Notes: generated by a model from the letters alone, not told the origin. Counted from the stretch's first letter, positions 24,547-35,532 are shown. The stretch is DNA of 64,000 nucleotides from Gongronella butleri (GCA_025201375.1 JAIWZP010000058.1:96349-160348), one strand, 5' to 3'. Program-made: numbers and translations.

Positions 24547-25957
24547 ATGTTGAAGACGACGATTGCACTTGCGATTGCGCTGCTGATGCAGAGCGTGCAC
24601 GGTGAGGAAGTTGGTGCTGCGGAAGCTGGTCAGGTGGCTGCTGCTGATGACGCGCCTATTGCTGCTGCTGTTGAGGGCGTGAGCGATTTGACGCCTGCGG
24701 CGATTGGTGACAAGTCTGCGCAAGAATTGACCGAGCAATTCTCCTTGTTCCGCTGGAAGGGCAAGGACGCGATGGCGCGCGAGGTGTTCAAGTTCACGCT
24801 CGATGAGGCGGCGCGTCTGCAGGTCACGGACTTTAAGCACTATGGCGATGTGTTTGATGTGTATGACAATGGGTCGATCATTGGTTCCACGTCGGACGTC
24901 GACTACAATGATGATCAAGAGATTTATGCCGTGTCACCGCAAGAGGCGCTCAATGACGAGCGTTTCAGCAAAGGTCTCTTTACCTTGGACAAGGGCGAGC
25001 ACGAAATCTCCATCAAGGCGCGCAGCCCCTATGAGGCTGGCACCGCCGCGCTCCGTCTTGTTCAGCGCTCGAATCTGGTCTTGGCCAAGAAGAAGAGCAA
25101 AAAGAACAAAAAGGGCGGCAAGCATGGCAAGGACGACGACGACGACGATGATGATGATGATGATGATAAGGACGATGATGGCGACGATGATGATGATGAT
25201 GATGATGATGATGACAAGGGCGGCAAGGGCGGCAAGGGCGGCAAAGGCGGCAAGAAAGGTAGCTGGTGGAAAAAGGGTGGCAAGCACGCACCGTGGTGGC
25301 ACCAAGCAAAATACCTCCACAAGAGTCCTGATCCCACCGTTGATGTCAGCCATACCATCACAAAGACAAAAACCCACTGGACCCATGTCTATGCTTCCCC
25401 AACGTAAGCACTTTTTAAAAAAATGAACAAAAAAGTAGAAAAAAAACGAAAAAAAAAACGAAGAGAAAAAAAATACCCGACGCGTGTGTCACGTGCCACA
25501 CACGCGTCGGCATGAAACGCGACCGTGTACTCAATTTTTTCTATTTAGCCCTGTTGCCAGCGTGACGGTGACCATTGGCGGCGATGATGACGACGACCAT
25601 GAATGGGACGGCAAGAAGGGCTGGGGTGGCAAGAAGGGTTGGGGCGGCAAGAATGGCGGCGACAACGACGACGACGACGACGACAACGACGGTGATGACA
25701 ATGACGATGATGGTGATGACGGCGACGACGACAAGGGTGGAAAGGGCAGCTGGAAGAAGCACGAGAGCGGCGGTCGCCCTAGCCCCGCCGAAAAGAGCTG
25801 GAAAAAGGACTCCGATTCTCACACCAAAAATGCCCAAAAGAAGGCTGCCAAGTTCGTCGCCCACAACAAGGAAAAGGCTAGGAAGAGCGGCGGCAATCAG
25901 CCCCACAAGCACGGCAAGAAGGGCGGCAAGAGGGGCAACAAGGACAAGAAGCAATAA
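24547..25957 (+). CDS. Secreted Asp/Gly/Lys/Trp-rich low-complexity protein
   Basis: Predicted secreted protein of 421 residues in two exons, 24547-25403 and 25549-25957. An N-terminal signal peptide (MLKTTIALAIALLMQSVHG) precedes a folded-looking region (~50-175) with FSLFRWKGKDAMAREVFKF and VFDVYDNGSIIGST, a beta-rich layout like fungal extracellular domains with a 'VYDNG' turn. The rest is extreme: two blocks of almost pure Asp (coded by mixed GAC and GAT), each followed or preceded by Gly-Gly-Lys repeats and Trp-bearing units (GWGGKK, GSWWKKGG), and a Lys-rich tail ending KRGNKDKKQ. Such alternating acidic and basic blocks are known in proteins that bind minerals or polyelectrolytes, but I do not recognise the family. 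Cell-wall or spore-coat matrix is a guess. A long pyrimidine leader precedes the ATG. Confidence 0.7.
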
Positions 25958-26791
25958 TCAAAAAAGGTAAATTGAACCCCCCTCCTCCCACCATCCATCC
26001 AGCCGCTCTGTTTGATCGTTTTGTGGCCTCATCGTCTCTTTTTTTTTTTTTCTTGACGGCAGTCCATCATAGTAGATTCACACAATTAAAATTCCCCGTC
26101 CTTGTTATTTTTCTCATCTTTTTACGCGTCTTTCGGAAGATTCAAACCTATCATTGCCCTATGCTGGGATGAAAAGAGCGAGAGTGAGAGAAATTGAGAA
26201 GCTGGAAATTGAGAAATTGGACCCCCTTTTTTTCGCCTTGGTGCATAATGATTTATTGGATCTCCGCGTGTTTTGGACGTTTTTTTTTAACACCATTGAC
26301 TATGGAAGGGGTGTAAGACGGTGTATTGAATAGAGCCACTCATTATTGACGTGATGTTGCTGAGACGCACATTCCCAGCGCTCAAGGAGGAAACAAAAAA
26401 AAAAAAAAAAAAGGCAGCGATGCGGCGCGCACGCCTCCTTTTTTTTTTGGTTTTTCTTTGTTGATTCTACGAGCCAATGAGAAGCAAGCTGGCTTTTTTG
26501 TGTCACCAAGCTCCAATGGAGAAAAGAAATGGGCGGCGGGGCTTGCCGCTTTGCCTATCATTTTCCTTCTTTCTTTGTTTCTTTCATCCAACACGATTGG
26601 CCAACGCGCTTCTAGCTCCCCAAAGCCCAAACCGTGCCTCTGTTTTCTCGTTCGACTTTTGATCCCAAGCCAATAGGTAAGCACAAAAGTCGCGACCCAA
26701 CGCGCTTTTTTTTAAACCGATTTTATCTCACTCGCGTGTTTTGTTTTTTTTTTATTTTTGTTTCTTATCACAAAGAACCTTTTTGCTCCCC
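25958..26791. other. Intergenic with CCAAT boxes upstream of NF-YA
   Basis: No gene seen. It holds 3' sequence of the secreted protein gene on the left and the promoter and leader of NF-YA on the right. CCAAT pentamers occur at 26474-26478 and 26670-26674, and the reverse form ATTGG at 26596-26600. A GGTAAGC donor-like site at about 26675 and an acceptor-like site just before 26781 suggest a 5'-UTR intron. Confidence 0.45.
26470..26680. promoter_or_regulatory. Cluster of CCAAT/ATTGG boxes upstream of NF-YA
   Basis: Three CCAAT pentamers in ~200 bp (26474 forward, 26596 reverse, 26670 forward), 120-320 bp upstream of the ATG of the gene for the DNA-contacting subunit of the CCAAT-binding complex. 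Presence is direct; autoregulation is an inference. Confidence 0.4.
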
Positions 26792-27538
26792 ATGGATACA
26801 TCTGAAGTGGTAAAGTGTTCCTTTTGGCAAAGCAGCTTTTGAGTTTAGTGAGCGGGCGGGTTCTGTATTGGGCAAAAAAAGGCTGCCAGGCTCATTTTTG
26901 CTCGATTTTGTTGCAGAAATATGAATCATTTTCGCAGTCGATGGTGCGTGGCTGCTGACTGCTTGGGGGCGCGAAAAAAAAGAGGGGATTTTGTTTTTCA
27001 TTGTCGTGTGACTGACGCGATTTTTTTTCTTTTTTTTTTTTTCTTAGACCGGCGCGACGGCGGGCCTGCCAACGGCGCAGGTGTTGGATTCGGCCATTTA
27101 CCGCGCGTCTCAGACGACAGGTGGCGGGCTTGTGTCGGTGGCACCGACACCACACGAGGAGGAGCCGCTGTACGTCAATGCAAAGCAATACCATCGGATC
27201 CTCAAGCGTCGTGAAGCGCGCCTCAAGCTCGAGGAATTGAGCAAGTCCAATGCGCGATCACGGAAACCATACCTTCACGAGAGCCGCCATCGACATGCTA
27301 TGCGTCGTCCCCGCGGCCCCGGAGGACGCTTCTTGAGTGAGTGTTGGAAAAAAAAAAAAAAAAAAAGACAGAAAACGCGACCATAGACTCATACAACCCT
27401 TTTTACAAATCGCCCTGTGCGCCAGCCGCGGTCGAGATTGCGGAATTGGAAAAAACCAAGTCCGAGTCCATCGACAGCGCGAGTCCAATGGATGTCGACC
27501 AGCAGGTCAACAACAAGGAAAATCACGACCAAAGCTGA
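26792..27538 (+). CDS. HAP2: NF-YA / HAP2 (CBF-B) CCAAT-binding subunit
   Basis: Sequence-specific subunit of the trimeric CCAAT-binding transcription factor (NF-Y; Hap2/3/5 in yeast). Exons: 26792-26809, 26917-26943, 27048-27336, 27387-27538, giving 161 residues. The conserved core is complete: the subunit-association helix [20 protein letters not shown], a linker, then the DNA-binding part [20 protein letters not shown]. It ends, after the last intron, with an acidic, Ser/Pro-containing tail ([17 protein letters not shown]). The short Gln-poor N-terminus makes it much smaller than animal NF-YA but like other fungal versions. The first two exons (18 and 27 nt) and one GTGCGT donor are the weakest parts; the true start could differ. 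Nuclear; partners NF-YB and NF-YC are not in this window. Confidence 0.85.
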
Positions 27539-28206
27539 AAAACATCGGTTCGCCTGTGCTTGCTCCTCTGTTTGACACACACACACACATCTTTTTTTTT
27601 ATTTTATCTGCTTTTCTTTGTGTCTCAATGGCTGAAATTTATCTTGCTTTCTGTCATTTTTACACCGAATCACCCTTTTTATATCACTTTTGCTTTTCTG
27701 TTCGCGGTCGGCTCCCCCCAATTCCCCTCTGTAGTATATCTTTCTCATCGCGATGAATAAATGACCTTGTGGCCAGCAGTGCCTGATTGTCTGGGTTCTT
27801 TTTCTTTTTTTTTTTTAGGATGAAACACGCATTTTCACCGTCCCCATTTCCCCCCTGCTCTTTTTGACGCGCGCGTCCTCTGGTACATCAACGCGCAGGA
27901 TGGGGGGGGAGCCGACGGGTCATGCTGATGTGATAGAAAGATGTGGTGGGGGAGGCTCAAAGAGGGGGGAGAGAAAAAAATGCGTTGTTGTTGGGAAATT
28001 GGGTACCACGCATTATGCTTTGTTTGTGATGGGAGGGGGGCAGCATGGTCACATGCTATGACACAGGGTCACTCACACCACTGCTCGAGCCGACGGCGCA
28101 TCACTTTCTTTCTCTTTCCTTTTCCTTTCTCTTTTTTTATTTTATACACGCTTTTTTTTCTCTCCCGCGCCTTTCTCTCGCTCCGCCTAGAATTTTCTAT
28201 TGTCAA
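27539..28206. other. Intergenic, no gene seen
   Basis: Holds a (CA)n tract near 27578-27590, T-rich 3' sequence of NF-YA and a CT-rich leader (about 28105-28185) before the RBR ligase ATG. An AATAAA-like signal occurs near 27756. Nothing else is recognisable. Confidence 0.5.
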
Positions 28207-30196
28207 ATGTCGTCGCCTTCACCACAAGAAGATTTGTCGTACTGGATAGAGCGGTGCTCCATTTGCTTTGATGCACGCTTAGATTTATGCTTGGATTATT
28301 GCCGAGATCAATTTTGCACTGGGTGTTTCCGTAGGCAAGGCTCATTGTTTTTTAAAACATGGGGAGGCTCGGTGCAAGGATCGGTCGGGTCCATTGCATG
28401 AAAATGAGACGCGCACCCTTTTACAGGGGATTAGGAAAACAGAAAAGAGCGAGAAAAAAAAAAAAAAAAAAAGGTGCGCCGCTTTGCTCACCGGGGCCAT
28501 TTTTTTTTCTTACGCCTCATTGTTCGCGACCTCTCTTTTGTCACTTGCTTAGATATGTTGTTGAGGTGGTGACGTCGTCGTGGGGTCTGTCGGTGAAAAA
28601 GATCAAATGCCCCGTGTGCCAGATTCACATCCCTCAGAGCGAGTGGAGCAAATACGTGCCGGACGAGGTCGTGGACCTGTACAACAAGTATAATCGCCCG
28701 TACAGAAGCTTTGCACGCCATTGTCCGCGCTGCGAGACAGAGACCGTCGCGTGCGAATACACAAAAACCAAGACATCCTTTTTTCATCAGAGGTAAGGGT
28801 CGCCATTTCTCTTTGTTTTTATTGTATCGTGGTCACCGAGGGGAGGGGGGGCGCGCAACGGTGCTCATCATTGCTCCATGGATGAAAGCGAGGGTCCCCA
28901 TCGCGTACCCGCTGACCTCGGCTGCTTTTGGCAAGTGCATGACCACGTGGATTGACGTCGTCTGCTTTTTTTTTGTTTTTTTTTTTTGTTCTGGCCAATT
29001 TTTTTTTAAAAGGGATGGCTATCGATCCAAGCTTGTGCAAAAGATGATTGTGGAATTGGTGATGTGCTGCAAGAGCGCGGGGCACACGCACACGGAGATC
29101 CAGCAATTGGCAGATACGTTTGAACAACAAGATTGGCGCAATTCGACATTGCTGTCGCTGCACAAGCGCACCATGTGCACATTGCTCGACTTTGTGCACA
29201 AGGATCTGCGTGACCCAGCCCACACCACCAAAGTCTATGCGATCTCGCGGCAGATCCTTCTTCTCGACATGAAATCCGAAACATGGAAGCGGCTTCAATT
29301 CTCCCACATTTCCTTCTTTCCCAATGTGGCATGGTAAAAAAAAAAAAATGCAACGAGGGGGGTGGCATCTTTGGCCAAGCGTGTTGTGCTGCAAACAGCG
29401 CGGTTCCACTTGTCATGGTCTTGTCTCAATCGCCCTTTTTTCAATTCAAACAGCCCCAATGCCAGTTGCTGCACTCAATTTTGCCTTCAATGCGGGTACG
29501 AGACGCATCCCGCGTGGACATGTGAAGAAAACATGCAACAATTGGTACGAACAGGGTCAAACGACATGGACCCAATCAAGTGGAAACTTGAGAATAGGTA
29601 AAATGCCAAAATTGGGCATTGCTTACTGCCTCGTGCCCCTCTTCCCCCCCCCCTCTTTCTCATCAACAAGCAAGGTTGCTTATCACTTTTTTTTTTTTGC
29701 TATTTTATACGAGCAGCAAGCGTTGTCCCAGCTGTTCAATCCTGATTACGCGTGACGAGGGCTGCAACAAGGTCGATTGTTCACTTTGTGGTCATGCTTT
29801 TTGCTGGGTGTGTGGCTCATCCTGGTCTGAGGTATAAAAGAGACGAATTCAGGCGTAAATGCGCGCACGAGTCCATGCTGCATGGAAAAAAAAAAAAAAA
29901 GAAAGAAAGCGCGCCCTTTTTCTGGTGCAGATCAACAAAGCGAGACTCATTTCGGGACATCTTGCTCTATTAGAAATGCGGCTTCTATCGCTGTGCCATT
30001 CTGGGGTTGACAAGCCAGCCGGATAAGGCCGCGGAAGTAAAGGTATAAACAAAAGCAAACCTACAACAAGAAGCATGGGGTCACGCGCGCACGGGTTGAA
30101 TAATTAAATCAATTGACACACACACCTCCAAATTAGGCAGAACTCGGTGTCCCTGACATGCATCATATCCAAGCCAGAATCTTTTCCAACGTCTGA
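28207..30196 (+). CDS. RBR-type (RING-IBR-RING) E3 ubiquitin ligase
   Basis: E3 ubiquitin ligase of the RING-between-RING class, which passes ubiquitin through a cysteine in RING2. Exons: 28207-28334, 28553-28792, 29013-29333, 29454-29597, 29717-29831, 29974-30042, 30137-30196, giving 358 residues. RING1 starts [23 protein letters not shown] and ends KIKCPVC. A ~150-residue helical insert follows, then the IBR-type motif ([20 protein letters not shown]) and RING2 [28 protein letters not shown], continuing to a final Cys pair in exon 6 (KCGFYRC). The likely catalytic Cys is the one after DEGCNKVD. The first intron only works in frame with a GC donor (AG/GCAAGG at 28333-28340). The long insert between RING1 and IBR is unusual. 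Substrates unknown. Exons 6-7 are less secure than the rest. Confidence 0.8.
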
Positions 30197-30457
30197 GCAT
30201 CTTTTTTATTATTATTTTTTTTCCCTGTTCCCCTCTCCCTCACATTTTTTTTTCTTTTACGACGACCTTTTTACATTGAAATTAAAGCCACGCGAGCAAA
30301 ATGGCCCATTCTTGCGCCCCTGTGTGCCTTAATCGAAGCCCGCTCGGACTGGTCCGGCGCGGAGTCGGCTTGTCAAATGCGAGGTTGATGCAATAAGATC
30401 CGCCCGCGGCCGTTTTTGTCTCTTTTTTTTTTCTTCCTCTCTCTCTAGTATTCCAAC
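30197..30457. other. Short intergenic region before RPL10A
   Basis: T-rich and CT-rich sequence (30204-30260 and 30420-30448) ending in a tag acceptor-like site just before the RPL10A ATG, as often seen in promoters and 5'-UTR introns of ribosomal protein genes. No other feature seen. Confidence 0.4.
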
Positions 30458-31314
30458 ATGAGGTACGTGGTTTTGGATATCCATCCATCCATCCATCCTT
30501 TGTCGATGCATCCTTGGATGCATGTCGTTCTTGGGTCAATGTCACGCATCTGTGCCGATAAAGGATGGCTTTTGGAATGAGTTTGCATGGCATCGGATGA
30601 GATTGATTCTGGAGTGTGGCTGATCTGACCCCTCTTTTTTTTTTTTTTTTTTTGTCTTTTGGCGCAACTTGTAGCAAGGTCAACGCCTCCGCCGTCCGTG
30701 AAGCTATTGCTGCCATCACCGCTCCCGAAAAGAAGCGCAACTTTGTCGAGACCATCGAGCTCCAGATCGGTCTCAAGAACTACGATCCCCAACGTGACAA
30801 GCGTTTCTCTGGTACCATCAAGTTGCCCAACATCCCCCGCCCCAACTTGTCGGTGTGCATTCTCGGTGATGCCTTCCACTGTGACCAGGCCAAGGCTGCC
30901 GGTATGGAGTTCCAGTCTGTTGATGACTTGAAGAAGCTCAACAAGAACAAGAAGCTCATCAAGAAGCTCGCCAAGAAGTACGATGCTTTCTTGGCCTCCG
31001 AGGCCTTGATCAAGCAGATCCCCCGTCTCTTGGGCCCTGGTCTCCACAAGGTCGGCAAGTTCCCCACCCCCGTCTCGCACGCCGAGTCCATTGTTGACAA
31101 GGCCAACGAGATCCGTGCCACCATCAAGTTCCAGCTCAAGAAGGTGCTCTGCTTGGGTGTCGCCGTCGGCCACGTTGAGATGACCGAGGACCAATTGGTT
31201 GCCAACATCCTCTTGTCCGTCAACTTCCTCGTCTCCTTGTTGAAGAAGAACTGGCAAAACGTCAAGTCCTTGTACCTCAAGTCCACCATGGGCAAGCCCT
31301 ACCGCCTCTACTAG
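30458..31314 (+). CDS. RPL10A: 60S ribosomal protein uL1 (RPL10A)
   Basis: Structural protein of the large ribosomal subunit L1 stalk, which moves with deacylated tRNA leaving the E site. Two exons: 30458-30462 (just ATGAG) and 30675-31314, giving 214 residues, the usual length. The sequence is canonical: [76 protein letters not shown] and the C-terminal [10 protein letters not shown]. Codon use is strongly biased to C-ending codons and AAG for Lys, unlike neighbouring genes, as expected for very high expression. The intron after five coding bases is typical of fungal ribosomal protein genes and holds (ATCC)n repeats near 30479-30497. A poly(A) signal AATAAA lies at 31354-31359. Confidence 0.97.
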
Positions 31315-31700
31315 ATTGCTTGCATCAGGCCCCCTTTTTTTAGATTTCTGAAAAATAAAACAACCTTGCATCGCTCATTTTCTTTTAAAGTTTTGCATAA
31401 AAGTCGCTGTGCGCACTTTTTCCCGCCCCTTTGGGGACAGGTCGTGTAACCTGATTGGCCAAACAAACAATACGCGCGTGCATCTAGGCAGACGTATGTC
31501 CATTGAGAGCATCAGTGATGTCATGATCCCTTCACTGCACGGCTCTCAAGAGGGGGCAAAAAGGGGGGCTTTAAAAAAGGAGGTTCGTGCGTCGCGCACA
31601 CAATTTACGCTATCAACATCTTGGGGACAGGATCAAACATGCCTGCGTTCACGAGGGGATGCCATTGGACCGTGGCGTCCCAGGCTGATGCTGCCCAGGA

Positions 31701-31732
<32 letters not shown>

Positions 31733-32520
31733 GAGAGAGAGAGACAGAAAAGGTGCTACCCCCCTATTTTCAGCTTTATTTTTGTCATTGCCATCAATGG
31801 GCAAGATGGACACGCTTTTTAAGGAGGCGTCCACAAGATAGTAAATTGGGGAGCTTGGCTGCCCCGGCGTTTATTTATTTTTTATCGCGCTTGTTTGCCT
31901 GGATTCATTGTTCTCGCCCTGGCAGCGCGTCTCTTTCTTTTTTTTTTTTTTTTTTACCTTTGATTCCCATTTGCCATGAAATTGACGAGCTGTAACACAT
32001 CAATAAGCCAGGTTGCACAAGCGTGGTAAAAAAAAAATTCTGGCTAAAAGGACCAAAGGAGGGCGGCGGCTAGCCAAGGTGGGATAGATCGGCGCCCTTT
32101 TTTTTTTTTGTCGCTGGTCATCTTGGCCGAGCTGCATGTTCATGAGGAACGTTGTCTCAGATGGAGCCGCGTGCTGCTTGAAATAATTTTTATTTATAGC
32201 ATCATGTGGCTCTCGGGGCCAGCAAAACACCCCGTGGATTGGCCATCGATGGTGGCAAAAAGGGCCTGCCAAGATTGACAGATGTGCAACACAAGAGGTA
32301 AAAAGCACGAGCCTCGTTGCAGAATATGAATTGCAGTCAAGACAGCCATGTCTATAATTGGCCAGGCAATTACGGGTCAATCATCATCATGATCAGCGAC
32401 GAGGAGGCCAAAAAAAAAAAAAATGAATATAAAAGGCACTATTATAGCGTATTCCGCCGCCTCCGACCATTTTGCTTTACGCGTTCTTTCTCTCTTTTTA
32501 TTCTTTTCTTTTCTATCACC
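31315..32520. other. Intergenic, no gene seen
   Basis: Contains the RPL10A 3' region, an A26-type run followed by GA repeats (about 31699-31745), T runs and the promoter of the next gene. No domain-bearing frame on either strand. Confidence 0.5.
32428..32435 (+). promoter_or_regulatory. TATA box of the DPBB protein gene
   Basis: TATAAAAG, 86 bp before the ATG at 32521 and followed by a pyrimidine-rich leader, a good match to a core promoter element for a strongly regulated small secreted-protein gene. Confidence 0.5.
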
Positions 32521-32901
32521 ATGGCTTTGCACAAACTTTTCCTCATGATGGTGTCGATGGCACTGTTACTTGTCGCGGTGCACGGTGCGCCCATGAATCT
32601 TGCACGCCGCGGCGGTGCCGAGTCCTCCGGCAAGGCGACGTACTACAACACCGGCCTGGGTTCGTGTGGCAAGACCAACACTGACACGCAATTGGTCGTT
32701 GCACTGAGTGCAAGTGACATGAAAAAGAGCTATTGCGGTAAAAAGATCAAGGTCATGTACCATGGCAAGTCCGTCCTCGCCACGGTCGTCGATACGTGCC
32801 CCGGATGCGCGTCCGGCTCCATTGACCTGTCACCCGCCGCGTTCAAGGCGCTCGGAAACCTCGCCGCCGGCGTCCTTGCGGTCAAATGGGATTTTGCATA
32901 G
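32521..32901 (+). CDS. Small secreted double-psi beta-barrel (RlpA/expansin-like) protein
   Basis: Intronless 126-residue protein with a clear signal peptide (KLFLMMVSMALLLVAVHGAP) and a single double-psi beta-barrel domain of the RlpA-like/barwin/expansin superfamily (~35-126). Visible family signs: KATYYNTGLGSCGKTN, the strand VVALSASDM, four Cys spaced as in short fungal members, and VVDTCPGCASGSIDLSPAAF, where the Asp of 'IDLS' aligns with the catalytic-like Asp of lytic members. It lacks a second (CBM63) domain, so it is a loosenin-like or plain RlpA-like secreted protein rather than a true expansin. Acts outside the cell, probably on wall polysaccharide; substrate unknown. A TATA box lies 86 bp upstream. 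Confidence 0.88.
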   Translation: MALHKLFLMMVSMALLLVAVHGAPMNLARRGGAESSGKATYYNTGLGSCGKTNTDTQLVVALSASDMKKSYCGKKIKVMYHGKSVLATVVDTCPGCASGSIDLSPAAFKALGNLAAGVLAVKWDFA

Positions 32902-33326
32902 ATGGCACGCGAAAAAAAAGCATTGCAACCCCACCACCACCACCGTCCACGCCACTAGCACCCGAGGATGATTTGCCCTGGAAGGCACATCTCACTCTTT
33001 CCCCATCTAGCACGCACGCACATGACTTTTTTATCTCTCCCTCTGTCTCTCCCGTTGCTGTAGTTGTATCTGTACTTGCTGTATTCAATAAAAAGGCCCC
33101 TCCTTGCCTTGCTTCATTCCTTGATATACTGTAGATGTCTGTCTCGCTTAACAATGCACCGCTCGTCGCAAGTGCCACAATGGAAAAGCGAAACACCTAT
33201 TTTAGATGATTTTAAATTTTTGCGATATTTTTCACTTGAACATTTCTTTCCATTATGATATGATATAATATCATATTATTGAACGAAGCGCACCACCTTG
33301 AGCAGATTTTTACGTACAGTACAGTA
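32902..33326. other. 3' region and boundary of AT-rich mobile island
   Basis: Presumed 3' UTR of the secreted barrel gene (AATAAA-like 'caataaaa' near 33084), then a change to AT-rich sequence with short palindromes such as 'gatatgatataatatcatat' at about 33257. This marks the left edge of the transposon-rich island. Confidence 0.45.
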
Positions 33327-34335
33327 CAGTGGGTGGCCAAAAAAAAGTTCCACCCTGGCTATTTCTCTGCAGTGCAAGCACTCCCTTTAATCACTTTAAT
33401 CTCTGCTGTATTGATCAATAATGGCTCCAATGATATGAAATTTCGTATGAACAATGATTTACAAGTAAAAAAACAATTCTAAAATTATGAAGTGGCTATA
33501 GCAAGCGGGTTTTGAAACAGACCGAAAAAGGTGTACCTGACGCGTCACGCGACGCGACGCGTACCTACACGTATGCAATGGCCTGTGGAGATGAAATGAC
33601 ATTATGAACACCATCTCCAATTTTTTCTGAGACGAGTGCAATGGCGTCTGATTGTATTCTATGAGTCAATTTCATGTTACGTGTATCACATCGGTGCTGT
33701 GATCGACAAATGTAAAATCATCATGTGACACGCGTCACGCGTCAGACGCATCCGGAATAACAATTTGCATCTCTGTTATGTAATTTTAATACCTAGTTGG
33801 CTTGAGACCATTGTAATTATTTAATTTGAAGGACTAGAATAGACTGTTATCGATTGGTTGAACAATAGGAGCACTACAGCCATGTTACGAAGGAAATCGC
33901 GACTTTTGACGCGTCTGACACGTGCACGCGTTACAGTGGTATTTTACATTTGTCGATCACAGCACCGATGTGATACATGTAACATGAAATTGACTCATAG
34001 AATACAATCAGACGCCATTGCACTCGTCTCAGAAAAAATTGGTGGAGATGGTGTTCATAATGTCATTTCATCTCCACAGGCCATTGCATACGTGTAGGTA
34101 CGCGTCGCGTCGCGTGACGCGTCAGGTACACCTTTTTCGGTCTGTTTCAAAATCCGCTTGCTATAGCCACTTCATAATTTTAGAATTGTTTTTTTACTTG
34201 TAAATCATTGTTCATACGAAATTTCATATCATTGGAGCCATTATTGATCAATACAGCAGAGATTAAAGTGATTAAAGGGAGTGCTTGCACTGCAGAGAAA
34301 TAGCCAGGGTGGAACTTTTTTTTGGCCACCCACTG
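33327..34335. mobile_element. Foldback/MITE-like element 1 (long TIR, TA flanks)
   Basis: 1,009-bp element that is almost wholly an inverted repeat: the left arm (33327 to about 33752) reappears reversed as about 33910-34335 with few differences, around a ~155-bp unpaired centre. Ends are CAGTGGGTGGCCAAAAAAAA at the left and its complement at the right, and both ends abut TA, as in Tc1/mariner-superfamily insertions. It encodes no transposase, so it would be non-autonomous. Each arm carries the G/C-rich core gacgcgtcacgcgacgcgac (33539-33558 and its mirror). The short frames inside are arm shadows. Confidence 0.85.
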
Positions 34336-34525
34336 TACGGTACAGTATGTACTGTAGTAGTTTCAGCCAACTGCCACGAATTCTTATCAAAGAGTACAGT
34401 AGTAGTATGATATCATCATATGATCAATGCACAGCATTGAAGTTCATGCAAGGCACAACATTGGTGATGAGGGTGCTGCATGTTTTGCTGCTGCAGCAAG
34501 CGTGAGACGCGTCTTGTCTACTGTA

Positions 34526-35532
34526 CAGTGCCCTAGCAAAAAAAACTTCACAACTCCCTATTGCCCTGCAGTGCGAGGTATCAAGTTTATCGCTTTAATC
34601 TGTTCTGAATTGATCAATAATGGCTCCAATGACATGAAATTTCGTAGGAGCAATGGTTTAAAAGTATAAAAATGATTCTAAAATTATGAAGTGGATATAG
34701 TAAGTGGACTTTGAAATAGACTAAAAAAGGGGTACCTGACGCGTCACGCGACGCGACGCGTACCTACACACATAAAATGGCCTGTGGGGATGAATTGACA
34801 TTATGAATCACTATCTCCAAATTTTACAAGACAAACATGGTGTTGCTTGATTATATTCTGTGAGTCCATTACATGGTACATGTATCAGAGCTGAGCTGAG
34901 CTTGGCAAACGTAAAATAACCACTTGACGCGTCAGACGCGTCATAAGCCGCGATTTCCTTAATATAATCGTTGTCCTCTAACTGGCTGACATAATCACAA
35001 CTAATCAATAATATCCTGTTCCGGCCCTTCAGTATTAAATAATTACGGAAATTTCAAGCCAAAAAATTGATTAAAACTAGTTGCCAGAGGTGAACATCGC
35101 TATTCCAGACGCGTCTGGCACGTGACGCGCCACGGTGGTATTTTTTCTTTTGTCGAGCTCAGCTCAGCTCTGATACATGTACCATGTAATGGATTCACAG
35201 AATATAATCAAGCAACACCATGTTTGTCTCACAAAATTTGGAGATGGCGATTCATAATGTCAATTCATCCCCACAGGCCATTTTATGTGTGTAGGTACGC
35301 GTCGCGTCGCGTGACGCGTCAGGTACCCCTTTTTTGATCTATTTCAAAGTCCACTTATTATACCCATGTCATAATTTTAGAATCATTTTTATACTTTTAA
35401 ACCATTGTTCCTACGAAATTTCATGTCATTGGAGCCATTATTGATCAATTCAGAACAGATTAAAGCGACAAACTTGATACCTCGCACTGCAGGGCAATAG
35501 GGAGTTGTGAAGTTTTTTTTGCTAGGGCACTG
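34526..35532. mobile_element. Foldback/MITE-like element 2 (long TIR, TA flanks)
   Basis: 1,007-bp element built like element 1, 190 bp downstream: left arm 34526 to about 34950, right arm about 35108-35532, centre ~155 bp, TA on both sides. Ends are CAGTGCCCTAGCAAAAAAAA and complement. Arms align to those of element 1 throughout (for example the 'gatcaataatggctccaatga' region, differing in details, and the 'gacgcgtcacgcgacgcg' core) but the terminal ~60 bp differ, so they are two subfamilies. Non-coding. Confidence 0.85.

Noticed and set aside
25133..25213. Asp-run DNA as a non-coding trinucleotide repeat expansion
   Set aside because: Codons are a GAC/GAT mixture with Gly and Lys codons interspersed, and a signal peptide plus a consistent spliced frame support coding.
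30463..30674. A snoRNA in the RPL10A intron
   Set aside because: A ggatgag and a later ctga occur, but they are too close together and lack paired C'/D' boxes or a closing stem.
33459..34203. Two 60-residue frames with the same sequence at 33459-33641 (minus) and 34018-34203 (plus)
   Set aside because: They are mirror images because they lie in the two inverted arms of the foldback element; not a gene.
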